Part shown: piece by piece, positions 28,965 through 38,041 of the stretch
Position numbering within the stretch: position 1 is the stretch's first letter
Layout of the letters: every line of letters starts with the position of its first letter
Assembly (NCBI GenBank): GCA_021324015.1
Contig: JAJPJX010000057.1
Coordinates: 21,596-85,595, forward strand
DNA length: 64,000 nt
Reading direction: 5' to 3'
Source of the DNA: Solibacteraceae bacterium
GTDB lineage: Bacteria; Acidobacteriota; Terriglobia; Bryobacterales; Bryobacteraceae
Translations under genes and position numbers: made by a program
Notes under the pieces: model-generated
Seen by the model: the letters and a program-made list of their open reading frames with translations, nothing else
Database searches by the model: none
What the model was told of the DNA's origin: nothing

Positions 28965-29045
28965 CGGTTACGGCACACTCGTCCTCCGCTTCGCTCCGGA
29001 CATCCGTCCACTCAGCCTGCTGAGGGGGATCGGAGCTAACCGAAA
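28962..29045. repeat. Structured inverted-repeat element
   Basis: A perfect 9-base inverted repeat (TTTCGGTTA at 28962-28970, TAACCGAAA at 29037-29045) closes a region that also contains CTCCG/CGGAG arms and an inner CTCAG-CCTG-CTGAG hairpin at 29011-29024. It could fold as a branched RNA or be a dispersed palindromic repeat. Confidence 0.55.
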
Positions 29046-29142
29046 TCAGCCGCCCGCCTGCCATGGGACCGTATGGTGCGCCGCTGCCGAGAGAGAGCCG
29101 AACCTGGTCTCCGGCGCATCGTTCCGCTGGCGGCATAATTGC

Positions 29143-29159
29143 AAATCAGTTGCAGATTT
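29143..29159. promoter_or_regulatory. Candidate operator 1 upstream of siderophore receptor promoter
   Basis: AAATC-N7-GATTT is an imperfect palindrome ending 3 bases before the -35 element. The longer segment TTGCAAATCAGTTGCA recurs with two mismatches, inverted, in candidate operator 2. This suggests one DNA-binding protein. Iron regulation by a Fur-like protein is inferred from the downstream genes; the site is not a good match to the classical Fur box. Confidence 0.35.
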
Positions 29160-29162
29160 TGC

Positions 29163-29191
29163 TTGATTCGAGAGTCTTGTTTCCGTAAGAT
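29163..29191 (+). promoter_or_regulatory. Sigma-70-like promoter for siderophore receptor operon
   Basis: TTGATT, a 17-base spacer and TAAGAT point toward the receptor at 29682. The predicted transcript would have a leader of nearly 490 bases. Confidence 0.45.
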
Positions 29192-29252
29192 GGACCAGAG
29201 AGGGCCATGATGCAAGCTCGGAACTGCTCTTGCGGCGGAGTCACAACCTTAG

Positions 29253-29271
29253 AAATGATTGCGACTCATTT
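29253..29271. promoter_or_regulatory. Candidate operator 2 (AAATGA-N7-TCATTT palindrome)
   Basis: A perfect 6-7-6 palindrome lies about 60 bases downstream of the predicted transcription start. On the minus strand it continues as TTGCAAATGAGTCGCA, which matches candidate operator 1 at 14 of 16 positions. Confidence 0.4.
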
Positions 29272-29280
29272 GCAACTGGA

Positions 29281-29631
29281 GACACGTCCCTGGATTTCCT
29301 GACGGACCCTCTGGTGCTTGCCGATGAGCTCGCCTCCAAAGGCGTACACATGGCCGCGCAACGCCGAGTGTTGACGAACCCGGAGGGCATTGCCGCGCGT
29401 GCGTGACGGCGGAAACCGAACCTAAGGAGGATGCGAAGGCCTCTTGACGTAAGTTGAAGCAGAACAGGTCCCCACGGAATACTTTTGGCGAAGCACCGTG
29501 GAGACCTGCGAATCGACAACCCGGAAGGTTGGCGTCCTCCTCATTATAAGGCCGCCCACGACGCCTTCGGCAAGGCTTGGCCCGCCGCGGCGCCGCTGCC
29601 GTCGCGCGTGATGTCGTACCGGGATTCGTAG
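29281..29631 (+). pseudogene. Possible decayed coding remnant
   Basis: Two open segments without start codons read like ordinary protein. One (29281-29406) contains LDFLTDPLVLADEL and ends at TGA. The other (29491-29631) contains LRIDNPEGWRPPHYKAAHD and ends at TAG. They are in different frames. I recognise no family. Either a broken gene occupies the leader of the siderophore receptor, or the resemblance is chance in GC-rich DNA. Confidence 0.25.
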
Positions 29632-29681
29632 TCTATCGCCCATTTTTACTGCGCCTGGCGATATTCAGGAGAACACAGGAA

Positions 29682-32165
29682 ATGAGGATCAAGATCAAAC
29701 CGCGCAAGTCCAAGAAAGACGGGAACGGGCAGAACGGCTGGCCGACGGCCTATCGATGGGCGGCCATGGGGACGCTGGTCGCATACTCCGCAACCGGTAC
29801 GAAAACGGTCAACCTGGCTCGGGCACAAGACGTGGGGGGGCCAGTCCCCGCAAAGCGCACCATTTCGCATACGCAGGGATCACAACCGGTGCGACGCTTT
29901 GGGATTCCGGCAGGGCCGCTTGACTCGGCCATCGAAGCCTTCCGGCAAGTCACGGGAATCACGGTTACGCTCTCCACTGAAGGCCTCCGCGCGATCTCGT
30001 CACCGGGCGTGATGGGACTCTATACTCCTGAACAAGCGCTTGAGAGGCTATTGGCAGACACGGGCCTGACTTATCGCTTCACATCCGCCGATTCCGTTTC
30101 CGTGGACCTTAAGAGCGTGGCGCAATCCGTGGAGGTCACGGCCAGCATCGAAGCCCTGGCCGCGTCATCACCAAAATATCCGACCCCGCTGCTCGATACG
30201 CCGCAGACCATCTCCGCCGTTCCGGAGCAAGTCATACAGGCGCAGGGCGTCACGACCTTGCGAGACGCGCTGCGGAACGTGGCTGGAATCAGCCTGGCCG
30301 CGGGAGAGGGCGGCTCCCAGGGCGACAACCTGACCATCCGGGGCTTCACGGCGCGCAATGACCTTTACATCGATGGGATGCGGGATTTCGGAAGCTACTA
30401 TCGCGACCCTTTCAACATCCAGGAGGTGGAAGTTCTGCAGGGGCCGTCTTCAGTTACTTTCGGACGCGGCTCGACGGGCGGCGTCGTCAATCAGGCCAGC
30501 AAGACGCCGGGCTTGCAGGGATTCATCTCCGGAACGATCACCCTGGGAACCGATCGGACGCGGCGGGGCACGCTGGACATCGACAAGCCGCTCACCGTGT
30601 TCGGTTCGCACGCCGCCTTCCGGCTGAACCTCATGGGCGACATGAACAACATCGCAGAGCGGAATATCGCGGAGAACCGCCGCTTTGGGGCGGCCCCGTC
30701 ACTGGCGCTGGGATTGGGAACGCCGACGCGGCTCACCTTCAGCTACCTGCACCTGAACGCGGATGACACGCCCGATTACGGCATACCGTGGCTGTTTAAC
30801 GGTCCCGCGCCGGTAAACCGGGCGAATTACTACGGCTTCCAGGACGGCAACTTCCTGCGCACTGACGATCACATCGGCACAATCAAGGCGGAGCACGACT
30901 TTTCTCCCCGAATCACCCTGCGCGACCAGTTGCGCTACGCCAATTACGAGCGCGACGTGCGCATCACCGAACCGCAGATCATTTCGCCGGCAACCGGCGC
31001 GGCGCCCAAAGTTGCCACCCCGCCGAGCCGACTGGCCGTGAGTCGCAACGAGCTCTCCTCCAACAGCGTCGAGGGATTGCTCGACGAGCAACTGGACCTC
31101 AGCATGCAGTTTCAGACCGGATTCCTCCGTCACACCCTCGTCACGGGCGCCGAAGGGACAAAGGAGACGTCCAATCCGGCGCGGCCAAGGTGGACGAACG
31201 TTCCCACCACAAGCCTGCTGGATCCAGACCCGTACCAGGCCTTCTCAGGGACCGAAACCATCTCCTCCATTGTTCATACGACGGCGCTGAGCGCGGCTGC
31301 GTACCTGCTGGATACGATCCAGATCGGCAGGATGTGGAATCTCTCCGGAGGATTCCGGTTCGACCGCTTCGACACGGCATACACGCAACAGGTCTCGCCT
31401 GCATCGGCATTCCACCGGATCGACAACATGCCGAGTTGGCGGGCCGCCTTGGTTTTCAAACCTGTGCCCATCGGCAGCATCTATTTTGATGCGGGCACCT
31501 CGTTCAACCCGTCCGCGGAATCGCTTTCACTTAGCGCGGCCAACGCAAATCTCCCGCCAGAGAAGAACCTTACTTATGAATTGGGAACTAAGTGGGAGGT
31601 CGGCAGTCATCATTTGTCCCTGCGAAGCGCATTGTTTCGGACCGACAAATACAATGCGCGCGAGCCCGATCCGGCGAACTCGCTGCTGAATGTGCTCGGG
31701 GGCAGCCAGCGTGTGGGAGGGTTTGAGTTTCAGGCGCAGGGAAGGCTGACCAGCCGATGGGAGCTTCTTTCGGGCTTCGCGTATCTGGACAGCGAAGTTG
31801 TCAGCTCGAAATACTATCCCGCCGCGGCCGGCTATCCGCTGGCCAACGTGCCGAAATACACCTGCAATCTGTGGACGGAATACCGTCTTCCCCGAAGCTG
31901 GGGCATGGGCGCGGGCACCAACTATGTATCGAGCCGGACCGCGAGTTCTACAGCGCCGCTCGATCCCGTGACGGGCCTCATCAAGGAGGTTCCGGGCTAC
32001 TGGGTATTCCATGCGATGGTGAAACACCCCCTGAATGAGCATATGGACCTGCAGGTGAACGTGAACAACATCGCCAACCGCTATTACTACGACGAACTGC
32101 ATCCCGGGCATATCGTGCCCGGGCCCGGGCGCTCGGCGCTCGCCAGCCTGACGTTCAAGTTCTGA
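29682..32165 (+). CDS. TonB-dependent siderophore receptor with STN domain (Fiu-like)
   Basis: This is an 827-residue receptor. I start it at the ATG at 29682, which has AGGAGA and CAGGA upstream; an in-frame ATG at 29577 has no such site. A basic N-terminus with a hydrophobic stretch is followed by an STN (secretin/TonB short N-terminal) domain, about residues 70-140, with the FGIPAGPLDSAIEAF signature. Then come the plug (TPQTISAVPEQVI, NLTIRGF, LYIDGMRDFG, VEVLQGPSSVTFGRG) and the barrel, ending LASLTFKF. The STN domain may let it signal to an anti-sigma factor, though none is encoded nearby. The PiuC-type dioxygenase 65 bases downstream is the usual partner of catecholate receptors such as Fiu, supporting a ferric-siderophore function. 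Confidence 0.9.
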   Translation: MRIKIKPRKSKKDGNGQNGWPTAYRWAAMGTLVAYSATGTKTVNLARAQDVGGPVPAKRTISHTQGSQPVRRFGIPAGPLDSAIEAFRQVTGITVTLSTEGLRAISSPGVMGLYTPEQALERLLADTGLTYRFTSADSVSVDLKSVAQSVEVTASIEALAASSPKYPTPLLDTPQTISAVPEQVIQAQGVTTLRDALRNVAGISLAAGEGGSQGDNLTIRGFTARNDLYIDGMRDFGSYYRDPFNIQEVEVLQGPSSVTFGRGSTGGVVNQASKTPGLQGFISGTITLGTDRTRRGTLDIDKPLTVFGSHAAFRLNLMGDMNNIAERNIAENRRFGAAPSLALGLGTPTRLTFSYLHLNADDTPDYGIPWLFNGPAPVNRANYYGFQDGNFLRTDDHIGTIKAEHDFSPRITLRDQLRYANYERDVRITEPQIISPATGAAPKVATPPSRLAVSRNELSSNSVEGLLDEQLDLSMQFQTGFLRHTLVTGAEGTKETSNPARPRWTNVPTTSLLDPDPYQAFSGTETISSIVHTTALSAAAYLLDTIQIGRMWNLSGGFRFDRFDTAYTQQVSPASAFHRIDNMPSWRAALVFKPVPIGSIYFDAGTSFNPSAESLSLSAANANLPPEKNLTYELGTKWEVGSHHLSLRSALFRTDKYNAREPDPANSLLNVLGGSQRVGGFEFQAQGRLTSRWELLSGFAYLDSEVVSSKYYPAAAGYPLANVPKYTCNLWTEYRLPRSWGMGAGTNYVSSRTASSTAPLDPVTGLIKEVPGYWVFHAMVKHPLNEHMDLQVNVNNIANRYYYDELHPGHIVPGPGRSALASLTFKF

Positions 32166-32230
32166 GTTGGGAGCGGCGACGCCTCTGAGCGCCGCCGTGA
32201 TGCCGCAGGATCCTCTGTTGGAGAGACAAG

Positions 32231-32911
32231 ATGCTTTTAGCCGTTCCGGATGTACTCACTGCCGAACAGGTTCTCAAAGCCCGGCAGATTTTCGAGCAAG
32301 CCGAATGGGTGGATGGCCGCGTCACAGCCGGCCATCAATCCTCGCGCGCTAAGGACAATGTGCAGCTGGCCGAGGGCTCGCCCGCGGCACGCGAACTCGG
32401 GGACATGGTCCTCGCGGCGCTGGAAAGGAATCCCTTGTTTATTTCGGCGGCGCTTCCGGAACGCGTGTTCCCGCCGCTGTTCAACCGTTATGCGGGCGGG
32501 CAAGCCTTCGGCACCCACGTGGACAACGCGATTCGGCAGGTGACCGGCACGCCACACCGCCTCCGCACGGATCTTTCAGCGACGCTTTTTTTCACGGGTC
32601 CTGACGAATACGACGGCGGTGAGCTGGTGATTGAAGACACGTACGGGACTCACAGCGTGAAGCTTCCCGCGGGGCATATGATCCTCTATCCCTCGACGAG
32701 CCTGCACCATGTGCGGCCCGTGACGCGAGGGGCGCGCATCGCGTCGTTCTTCTGGATTCAAAGCATGGTCCGCGAGGATAGCGAGCGGACGCTGCTGTTC
32801 GATCTGGATCTCGCCATTCAGCGGCTCGCGGGCGAGCAGCCCGATCATCCCGCAGCCGTGCAGCTCACCGGCGTCTATCACAATCTGCTCAGAAGATGGG
32901 CCATCGTCTGA
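32231..32911 (+). CDS. PKHD-type Fe(II)/2-oxoglutarate dioxygenase (PiuC/YbiX family)
   Basis: This is a 226-residue protein of the usual PiuC length. The iron ligands His96-x-Asp98 and His159 (SLHHV) and the 2-oxoglutarate arginine Arg169 are present in their expected contexts. The N-terminal [18 protein letters not shown] sequence is family-typical. PiuC-like enzymes are co-encoded with TonB siderophore receptors and are thought to help process catecholate siderophores or related compounds in the cytoplasm. The start has GGAGAGACAAG upstream. It is very likely in one operon with the receptor ending at 32165. Confidence 0.92.
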   Translation: MLLAVPDVLTAEQVLKARQIFEQAEWVDGRVTAGHQSSRAKDNVQLAEGSPAARELGDMVLAALERNPLFISAALPERVFPPLFNRYAGGQAFGTHVDNAIRQVTGTPHRLRTDLSATLFFTGPDEYDGGELVIEDTYGTHSVKLPAGHMILYPSTSLHHVRPVTRGARIASFFWIQSMVREDSERTLLFDLDLAIQRLAGEQPDHPAAVQLTGVYHNLLRRWAIV

Positions 32912-33034
32912 AGAACCCAAGCTCCTGTTACGGTGCGCGCGGTGTTCGTCGCCTACACCGAAATATCGGAGGGCCATTCATCATTGGCGGATCCAGGGCG
33001 GCCGGGATTCCGATCTCATGGAAGCCGTAGCGGT

Positions 33035-33946
33035 CTAGTCCGCCGCCTGGCCGCCGGTGGCGCCCTTCCGGATCTCGGTTTTGGCCATGTCCTCCAGGAA
33101 AGTCACGATGGCGGAATGGTCCAGGTCGCCGCGGCCGTGGTTCATCAGGGCCATCAGCATCTGCTGCACGAGGGAGGTCAGCGGAAGGGCCAGTTTCATG
33201 GATTCGGCGGCCAGCAAGGCATTGCGCAGGTCTTTCTGGTGGAGACGAATGCGGAAGCCCGGAGCGAAGTTGCGGGCAAGCACCATGGGGGCCTTGGCAT
33301 TCAGCACAGTGCTCCCCGCCAGGCCTCCCTTGACGGCGTTGAACACCACTTCGGGATCGAGGCCGGCCTTGGCCGCCAGCAGCAGCGCCTCTCCCATGGC
33401 GGCGATGTTGCAGGCCACCATGATCTGATTGGCCAGCTTGGCCACGTTGCCGGCGCCCACCGGGCCGGTCAGGACCGCGCTCGATCCCATGACCTGGAAC
33501 AGGGGCAGCACTTGGTCGAAAATCTCCTGCTTTCCGCCGGCCATGATGGCGAGCGTGCCGTCGATGGCTTTCGGTTCGCCGCCGCTGACCGGCGCGTCGA
33601 GGAATTCGACGCCGCGCCGGGCGCAAGCGGCTGCGACCTTCTGCGATACCAGCGGGCTGATGGAACTCATGTCCACCAGGATGGCGCCCGGTTTCGCGCC
33701 TTCGAGCACGCCGTCGGGGCCAAGCACAGCGGCCTCCACATCGGGTCCATCGGGAAGCATCGTGATGGTGACCGCGGCTCTGGCCGCGACGTCGCTCGAG
33801 GAGGCGCCCGCACCGGCGCCCGCCTTCACGAGATCCTCGACATGCGCCGCCACCACATCGTAGACCAGCAATTCGTGACCTGCCTTCAGCAGGTTGCGGG
33901 ACATCGGCTTTCCCATGATGCCCAGACCTATGAATCCGACTTTCAC
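33035..33946 (-). CDS. NAD(P)-dependent beta-hydroxyacid dehydrogenase (3-hydroxyisobutyrate / tartronate semialdehyde reductase type)
   Basis: This is a 303-residue enzyme with the Rossmann motif GLGIMG at 7-12, the substrate-binding DAPVSGG at 117-123 and catalytic Lys170 (GNVAKLANQ). These are the markers of the family that includes GarR and 3-hydroxyisobutyrate dehydrogenase. The GTG start has a strong AAAGGAGT site at a good distance. The substrate is uncertain; reduction of tartronate semialdehyde would fit the sugar-acid context of the neighbouring genes. Confidence 0.88.
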   Translation of the reverse strand: MKVGFIGLGIMGKPMSRNLLKAGHELLVYDVVAAHVEDLVKAGAGAGASSSDVAARAAVTITMLPDGPDVEAAVLGPDGVLEGAKPGAILVDMSSISPLVSQKVAAACARRGVEFLDAPVSGGEPKAIDGTLAIMAGGKQEIFDQVLPLFQVMGSSAVLTGPVGAGNVAKLANQIMVACNIAAMGEALLLAAKAGLDPEVVFNAVKGGLAGSTVLNAKAPMVLARNFAPGFRIRLHQKDLRNALLAAESMKLALPLTSLVQQMLMALMNHGRGDLDHSAIVTFLEDMAKTEIRKGATGGQAAD

Positions 33947-34029
33947 TTGCGACTCCTTTCCATGACCTATACTGATAGCAGATTAACAGATCTTTAACAT
34001 AGCGTTTTTTGAATGGAGTTTGAACTACA

Positions 34030-34617
34030 TTGACCATTAGATATGCGTGGCTACTGGCGGTTGTCTTATTCGCCTCGGGCTGCGGGAAGGCGGAGCGGGC
34101 AGAGGCCGTTCGACTGTCCAAAGTTCTCACCCAGAAGCAAGGCGACTTCGCCGGCGCGAACACCATGGAAGAGGAGTTTGTGAACGGCGCGCGGGTCTGG
34201 TGCGAAGGCATCGTGACCAACGGCGCAGGCCGGGGAGAAGAATTGAACCGAAACGCCAGTGTCGCCACGGTGCTGGCAAAATCGGCGGCGGACGTCAGCA
34301 CCCAACTGGGCCAGGTGCGCCAGGCGGTCTACGACCAATCCTTCCAGGCGGAGTATCCGCAGAGCGTCCGCACGGGGTTGATCAGCCAACTGACCCAACG
34401 CCAGAGGGTGCTGCAGCAGTTGCGGGCGTTCTTGCAGCAGTCCGCGAAGGAGCTGGAGCAGTATCAGCAGAACAAATCCTATGCGGGTGACACTTACCCG
34501 GGTGTGATCCAACAACTGGGTGCGCTGCTCAATGCGTACAAGGCGCCCGACGATGCCGTGGGAGCGGCGCTGGCGGCCCTGAAAACGAAATATCGCCTGA
34601 CGGGCAGCGAACCGTGA
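34030..34617 (+). CDS. Putative lipoprotein of unknown function
   Basis: This 195-residue protein begins with a signal sequence and a lipobox-like FASGC, with the lipidated cysteine at position 18. The rest is Gln- and Ala-rich and appears helical, with a region around residues 100-150 (QVRQAVYDQSF, QRQRVLQQLRAFLQQ) that looks coiled-coil. I recognise no family. The start is TTG, directly after an in-frame stop, so no longer form is possible. It lies 38 bases before a GH109-like gene on the same strand, but a functional link is not evident. Confidence 0.65.
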   Translation: MTIRYAWLLAVVLFASGCGKAERAEAVRLSKVLTQKQGDFAGANTMEEEFVNGARVWCEGIVTNGAGRGEELNRNASVATVLAKSAADVSTQLGQVRQAVYDQSFQAEYPQSVRTGLISQLTQRQRVLQQLRAFLQQSAKELEQYQQNKSYAGDTYPGVIQQLGALLNAYKAPDDAVGAALAALKTKYRLTGSEP

Positions 34618-34654
34618 CGCCGGTGCGGCGCGCGGCGTCGCCGAAAAAAGATTT

Positions 34655-35947
34655 ATGCCGCTTCCGATAGACCGCAGGAGTTTCCTGGGAGCCGTGGGGC
34701 TGGCGCTGACGCCGCCGGGGGCGGCCAAAACGGTGCGGCTGGGCGTAGTCGGCACCGGAGGGCGAGGCACCAGCCTGCTTCAGATCGCCGCGTCCCTGCC
34801 GGGCGTCGAGTTTCCGGCCTTGTGCGACATCAACCCGCAGCACCTGGCCCGGGCGCAGGACGTAGCGGTGACGGCCGGGCGCAGCAAGCCGGAAGGATAT
34901 ACCAGCGAGGAAGATTACCGGCGGCTGATGGCGCGCGAGGATCTGGATGGAGTCCTCATCGCGACGCCCTGGGAGTGGCACACCCCCATGGCCGTCTATT
35001 CGATGCAGGCGGGCAAATACACCGGGGTGGAGGTGCCCGCGGCCCTCACCATCGAGCAGTGCTGGGACCTGGTGAACACGCAGGAACGCACGGGCACGCC
35101 CTGCATGATGCTGGAGAACTGGAGTTTCCGCAGGGACAACCTGGCGGTGCTGAACATGATCCGCGCCGGGCTGCTGGGAGAGATCAACCACTGCCACTGC
35201 GCGCACTCCCACGACTGCACGTATTGGTACTTCGACCCGGACGGCAACCCGCGCTGGCCGGCCGCCTACCTGATGAAGCGCAACGCCGACCAATACCCCA
35301 CGCACAGCCTCGGGCCGGTGATCAGTTGGCTGGACCTGAATTGCGGCGACTATCCGGCTTACCTGACCTCGACGGCCACGCGCTCGATCAGCCTGCCGCA
35401 CTATTTCGCGAGGAAGTTCGGGCCGGAGCATCCGGCGGCCCGGCGCAAGTACGCGCAGGCGGACATCGTGACCTCGGTCGTGAAGACGGTCAAGGGCAAC
35501 ACCATCGTCATCAATAACGACATGCAATCCCCGCGGCCGTATGACAACCGCTGGGAGATCTCCGGCACGGAAGGTCTGTACAACGAGCAGCGCAACGCGG
35601 TTTACATCGCCGGCGTCAGCCCCAAGCCAGACACCTGGGAGCCGTTCCCGCCGTACCAGCAGAAGTTCGATCACCACTGGTACGCGGAGCTGGAGCGCGC
35701 GGACCCGGGACTGTTGCGAAAGCCGCTGGCGCACGGAGGCCCGGATTACGTGGAAATCCGCTTGTTCATCGAGGCGATTCGGAACCGGACGGCCACTCCG
35801 CTGGACATTTACGATTCGGTGCTGATGTGCGCGGTGATTCCGCTGTCGGAGCAATCCATCGCCCAGAGCAGCGCGCCGGCGCCGTTTCCGGACTTCACGC
35901 GCGGCCGGTGGCGCAACAGAAAGCCGTATTTCGGCGTGCCAGCGTAA
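34655..35947 (+). CDS. Gfo/Idh/MocA family oxidoreductase, GH109-like
   Basis: This is a 430-residue protein with a twin-arginine signal (RRSFLG, residues 7-12), so it is exported folded, probably with its NAD cofactor. The Rossmann motif GTGGRG is at 33-38. The stretch EVPAALTIEQCW, ENWSF, and YPTHSLGPV with His217 resembles GH109 glycosidases, which use NAD-dependent oxidation-elimination to cleave alpha-N-acetylgalactosaminides. That substrate is inferred from family resemblance only. It begins a run of four plus-strand genes for periplasmic sugar oxidation. Confidence 0.85.
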   Translation: MPLPIDRRSFLGAVGLALTPPGAAKTVRLGVVGTGGRGTSLLQIAASLPGVEFPALCDINPQHLARAQDVAVTAGRSKPEGYTSEEDYRRLMAREDLDGVLIATPWEWHTPMAVYSMQAGKYTGVEVPAALTIEQCWDLVNTQERTGTPCMMLENWSFRRDNLAVLNMIRAGLLGEINHCHCAHSHDCTYWYFDPDGNPRWPAAYLMKRNADQYPTHSLGPVISWLDLNCGDYPAYLTSTATRSISLPHYFARKFGPEHPAARRKYAQADIVTSVVKTVKGNTIVINNDMQSPRPYDNRWEISGTEGLYNEQRNAVYIAGVSPKPDTWEPFPPYQQKFDHHWYAELERADPGLLRKPLAHGGPDYVEIRLFIEAIRNRTATPLDIYDSVLMCAVIPLSEQSIAQSSAPAPFPDFTRGRWRNRKPYFGVPA

Positions 35948-35958
35948 CGGGTGTCAGT

Positions 35959-37164
35959 ATGTCTTCCAGACGGAGGTTTTTGGGAGCGCTCGCGGCGTCG
36001 GGCGCTCTCTCGACAGGGCCGGCTGCGGCGCAGGGCGGGACCGGCAAGGATCGTCCCGGGATTGGTTTGATCGGCTGCGGCGCGCGCGGCTCGCACCTGG
36101 CGCAGGTGGTCCGGGAGTCGGGCCAGGCGGAGATCGTGGCGGTATGCGACGTCTACCGGCCGCGGCGCGAACGGGCGGCCCAGCGGTTCGGAGCCAGCGG
36201 GTACGCTTCCGCCGCCGATCTGCTGCGCGATCCGAAGGTGGACGGTGTGATCGTGGCCACGCCGGACCGCGTGCACGTGTATAACGCGCTCGAAGCGGTC
36301 CGCGCGGGCAAGGATGTCTATTGCGAAAAGCCCCTGACCCACTGGCAGCAGTTCGAGCAGTTGAAGCAGCTCGTGCGGGAGGTGCGCGAGCGCCGGAACG
36401 TCTTCCAGATCGGCGCGCAGTGGGTGACGGACGCGCTGTGGCTGCGCGCCGCGGACCTGGTGAAGCAGGGCGCCATCGGCAGGCCGGTACACGCGCAATG
36501 CGGCTACTTTCGCCACGGGGACAGCGGGGAGCGCGGCATGCCCATCGACGACCCGAATGCCCGTCCAGGGCCGGACTTGAACTGGGACGCCTGGCAGGCG
36601 GACGCCCCGCAGCGCCCGTTCACGGTTTCCCGGCTGTTTCAGTGGCGCATGTACATGGACTATTCGGGCGGTCCCTCGACGGATCTCTATCCGCATCCCA
36701 TGACCCGCCTGTTCAAGATTCTGGGCGCGAATTTCCCGAACCGGGTAGTGGCTGTCGGGGGCAAGTACGTGTACGACGGCGGGCGGGATGTGCCGGATAC
36801 CTTTGACCTGCTGATCGAATACCCGGAGCATCTCACCGTGGCGGTGCTGGGCACCATCTGCAACGAAACCGGCCTGGATACGGTGGTGCGGGGCACCGAA
36901 GGAACCTTGCGTTTCGAGCAGGGCGGGTTTGTCATCGAACCGCAGCAAGGCTCGGCCGGGCGGCGGGTGGCCATGTCGATCGACCGGCACGAGTACGATC
37001 ACATGCGGAACTTTCTGGAATGCATGCGCACGCGCCAGACCCCCAACGGCGACATCGAACTGGGGTATCGCGTGCAGGTTCCCCTAATTATGGCCATGCG
37101 CGCGTTTACCGAAGGAAAGGTGGCCTATTTCGATGCGGCATCCGAAAGCATCCGGCTGGGCTGA
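35959..37164 (+). CDS. Gfo/Idh/MocA family oxidoreductase, Tat-exported
   Basis: This is a 401-residue protein starting at the ATG at 35959, where an RRRFLG twin-arginine signal begins; an upstream in-frame ATG lies inside the previous gene and was rejected. A Rossmann GLIGCGARGS motif and the EKPLTH segment (the family's EKP lysine) identify it. It should oxidise or reduce a sugar or cyclitol outside the cytoplasm. It follows the GH109-like gene by 11 bases and overlaps the PmoA-like gene by 32 bases. Confidence 0.85.
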   Translation: MSSRRRFLGALAASGALSTGPAAAQGGTGKDRPGIGLIGCGARGSHLAQVVRESGQAEIVAVCDVYRPRRERAAQRFGASGYASAADLLRDPKVDGVIVATPDRVHVYNALEAVRAGKDVYCEKPLTHWQQFEQLKQLVREVRERRNVFQIGAQWVTDALWLRAADLVKQGAIGRPVHAQCGYFRHGDSGERGMPIDDPNARPGPDLNWDAWQADAPQRPFTVSRLFQWRMYMDYSGGPSTDLYPHPMTRLFKILGANFPNRVVAVGGKYVYDGGRDVPDTFDLLIEYPEHLTVAVLGTICNETGLDTVVRGTEGTLRFEQGGFVIEPQQGSAGRRVAMSIDRHEYDHMRNFLECMRTRQTPNGDIELGYRVQVPLIMAMRAFTEGKVAYFDAASESIRLG

Positions 37165-38041
37165 ATTCACCCGGCGCAGCATCCTGCGGACCGCCGGAGG
37201 GCTGGCCGCGGCGGCGGCTTGGGGCGCCGGGGACGTGCGCCTGGAGGACACCCCCGGCGAGAAGGTTGCGGTGCGCTATGGGGAGCAAGCGCTGCTCGAT
37301 TACCGCTACGACCGGTCGCGGCCCAAGCCGTACGTGCACCCGTTGTACCTGCCTGGCGGCGAGCCGGTCACCCTCGACAGCCCGGCAGATCACGTGCATC
37401 ACCGCGGCCTGATGCTGGCCTGGTCCGACCTCGAAGGTTTTGATTTCTGGGGCGAGACGAATCCCGGGCCGCACGGGCGGATCGTGCACCAGCGTTTCGA
37501 GCGCCTGGCGCGCGGCAAGCCGGCGGTGATCACGGCGCTCAACCACTGGATCGCCGGTGATAAGGTCCTGCTGGTGGAGCGGCGCACGCTGCGCATCGGC
37601 CCGCCGCCTCCGGAGGGGATCTGGATGGAGTGGACCAGCGAATTGACCGCTCCGGAGCCGCTCTCGCTGGCCGCCGGCGAGCACGTGTACAACGGGCTCG
37701 GCATCCGCTTCCCGCACAGCATGGACGGCGCCAACGTCCTGAACGAGCGCGGAACGGCGCGAATCGAGAAGGCCAACGGCGAGGCGGCCCGCTGGTGCAC
37801 GTACTTTGGCCCGCTGGGCGGAGTGGCCTTTTTCGATCACCCCGCGAACCCGCGGCATCCCACGCCGTTTTTCGTCATGAACAAGCCGTTCGGATATATC
37901 AGCGCGGCGCCGACCTTCCGCGAGCCGCTTCCCCTGGGGAAAGGCGGGAAAGCCGTCTTCCGCTGGGGAGTGCTCAGCTACGCCGGCGGACCGGAACCTG
38001 AGACGCTCAATCGCCTGTTTCGAAAATGGAGCCAAACATGA
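37133..38041 (+). CDS. DUF6807 / PmoA-like family protein
   Basis: This 302-residue protein has the family signatures RPYVHPLYLPGG-like (here KPYVHPLYLPGG) and DHVHHRGL around residues 67-93, and a C-terminal FVMNKPFGYISAAP. It is labelled 'methane oxygenase PmoA-like' in many databases, but it has no relation to the particulate methane monooxygenase membrane subunit. The N-terminus holds a twin-arginine sequence (RRSILR) and an alanine-rich stretch. In acidobacteria and planctomycetes these genes sit beside Gfo/Idh/MocA genes, as here, which suggests carbohydrate metabolism. The function is unknown. Confidence 0.8.
   Translation: MRHPKASGWAEFTRRSILRTAGGLAAAAAWGAGDVRLEDTPGEKVAVRYGEQALLDYRYDRSRPKPYVHPLYLPGGEPVTLDSPADHVHHRGLMLAWSDLEGFDFWGETNPGPHGRIVHQRFERLARGKPAVITALNHWIAGDKVLLVERRTLRIGPPPPEGIWMEWTSELTAPEPLSLAAGEHVYNGLGIRFPHSMDGANVLNERGTARIEKANGEAARWCTYFGPLGGVAFFDHPANPRHPTPFFVMNKPFGYISAAPTFREPLPLGKGGKAVFRWGVLSYAGGPEPETLNRLFRKWSQT

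Larger units (their letters stand above)
28714..29681. other. 968-base intergenic region with terminator, structured repeat and iron-receptor promoter
   Basis: No intact gene is seen between the divergent Oar receptor and the siderophore receptor. The region holds an 11-base perfect palindrome TGACTGAGTCA (28870-28880), a plus-strand intrinsic terminator (28932-28964), an 84-base inverted-repeat element (28962-29045) and a sigma-70-like promoter (29163-29191) flanked by two palindromes. A 31-codon open frame starts ATG at 29207 behind AGAGGG and ends at 29302. Two protein-like segments without starts also occur (29281-29406 and 29491-29631). Confidence 0.6.

Noticed and set aside
37133..38041. 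Methane monooxygenase subunit
   Set aside because: The 'PmoA' family name is misleading. The protein has a Tat-type signal and none of the membrane helices or metal motifs of particulate methane monooxygenase.
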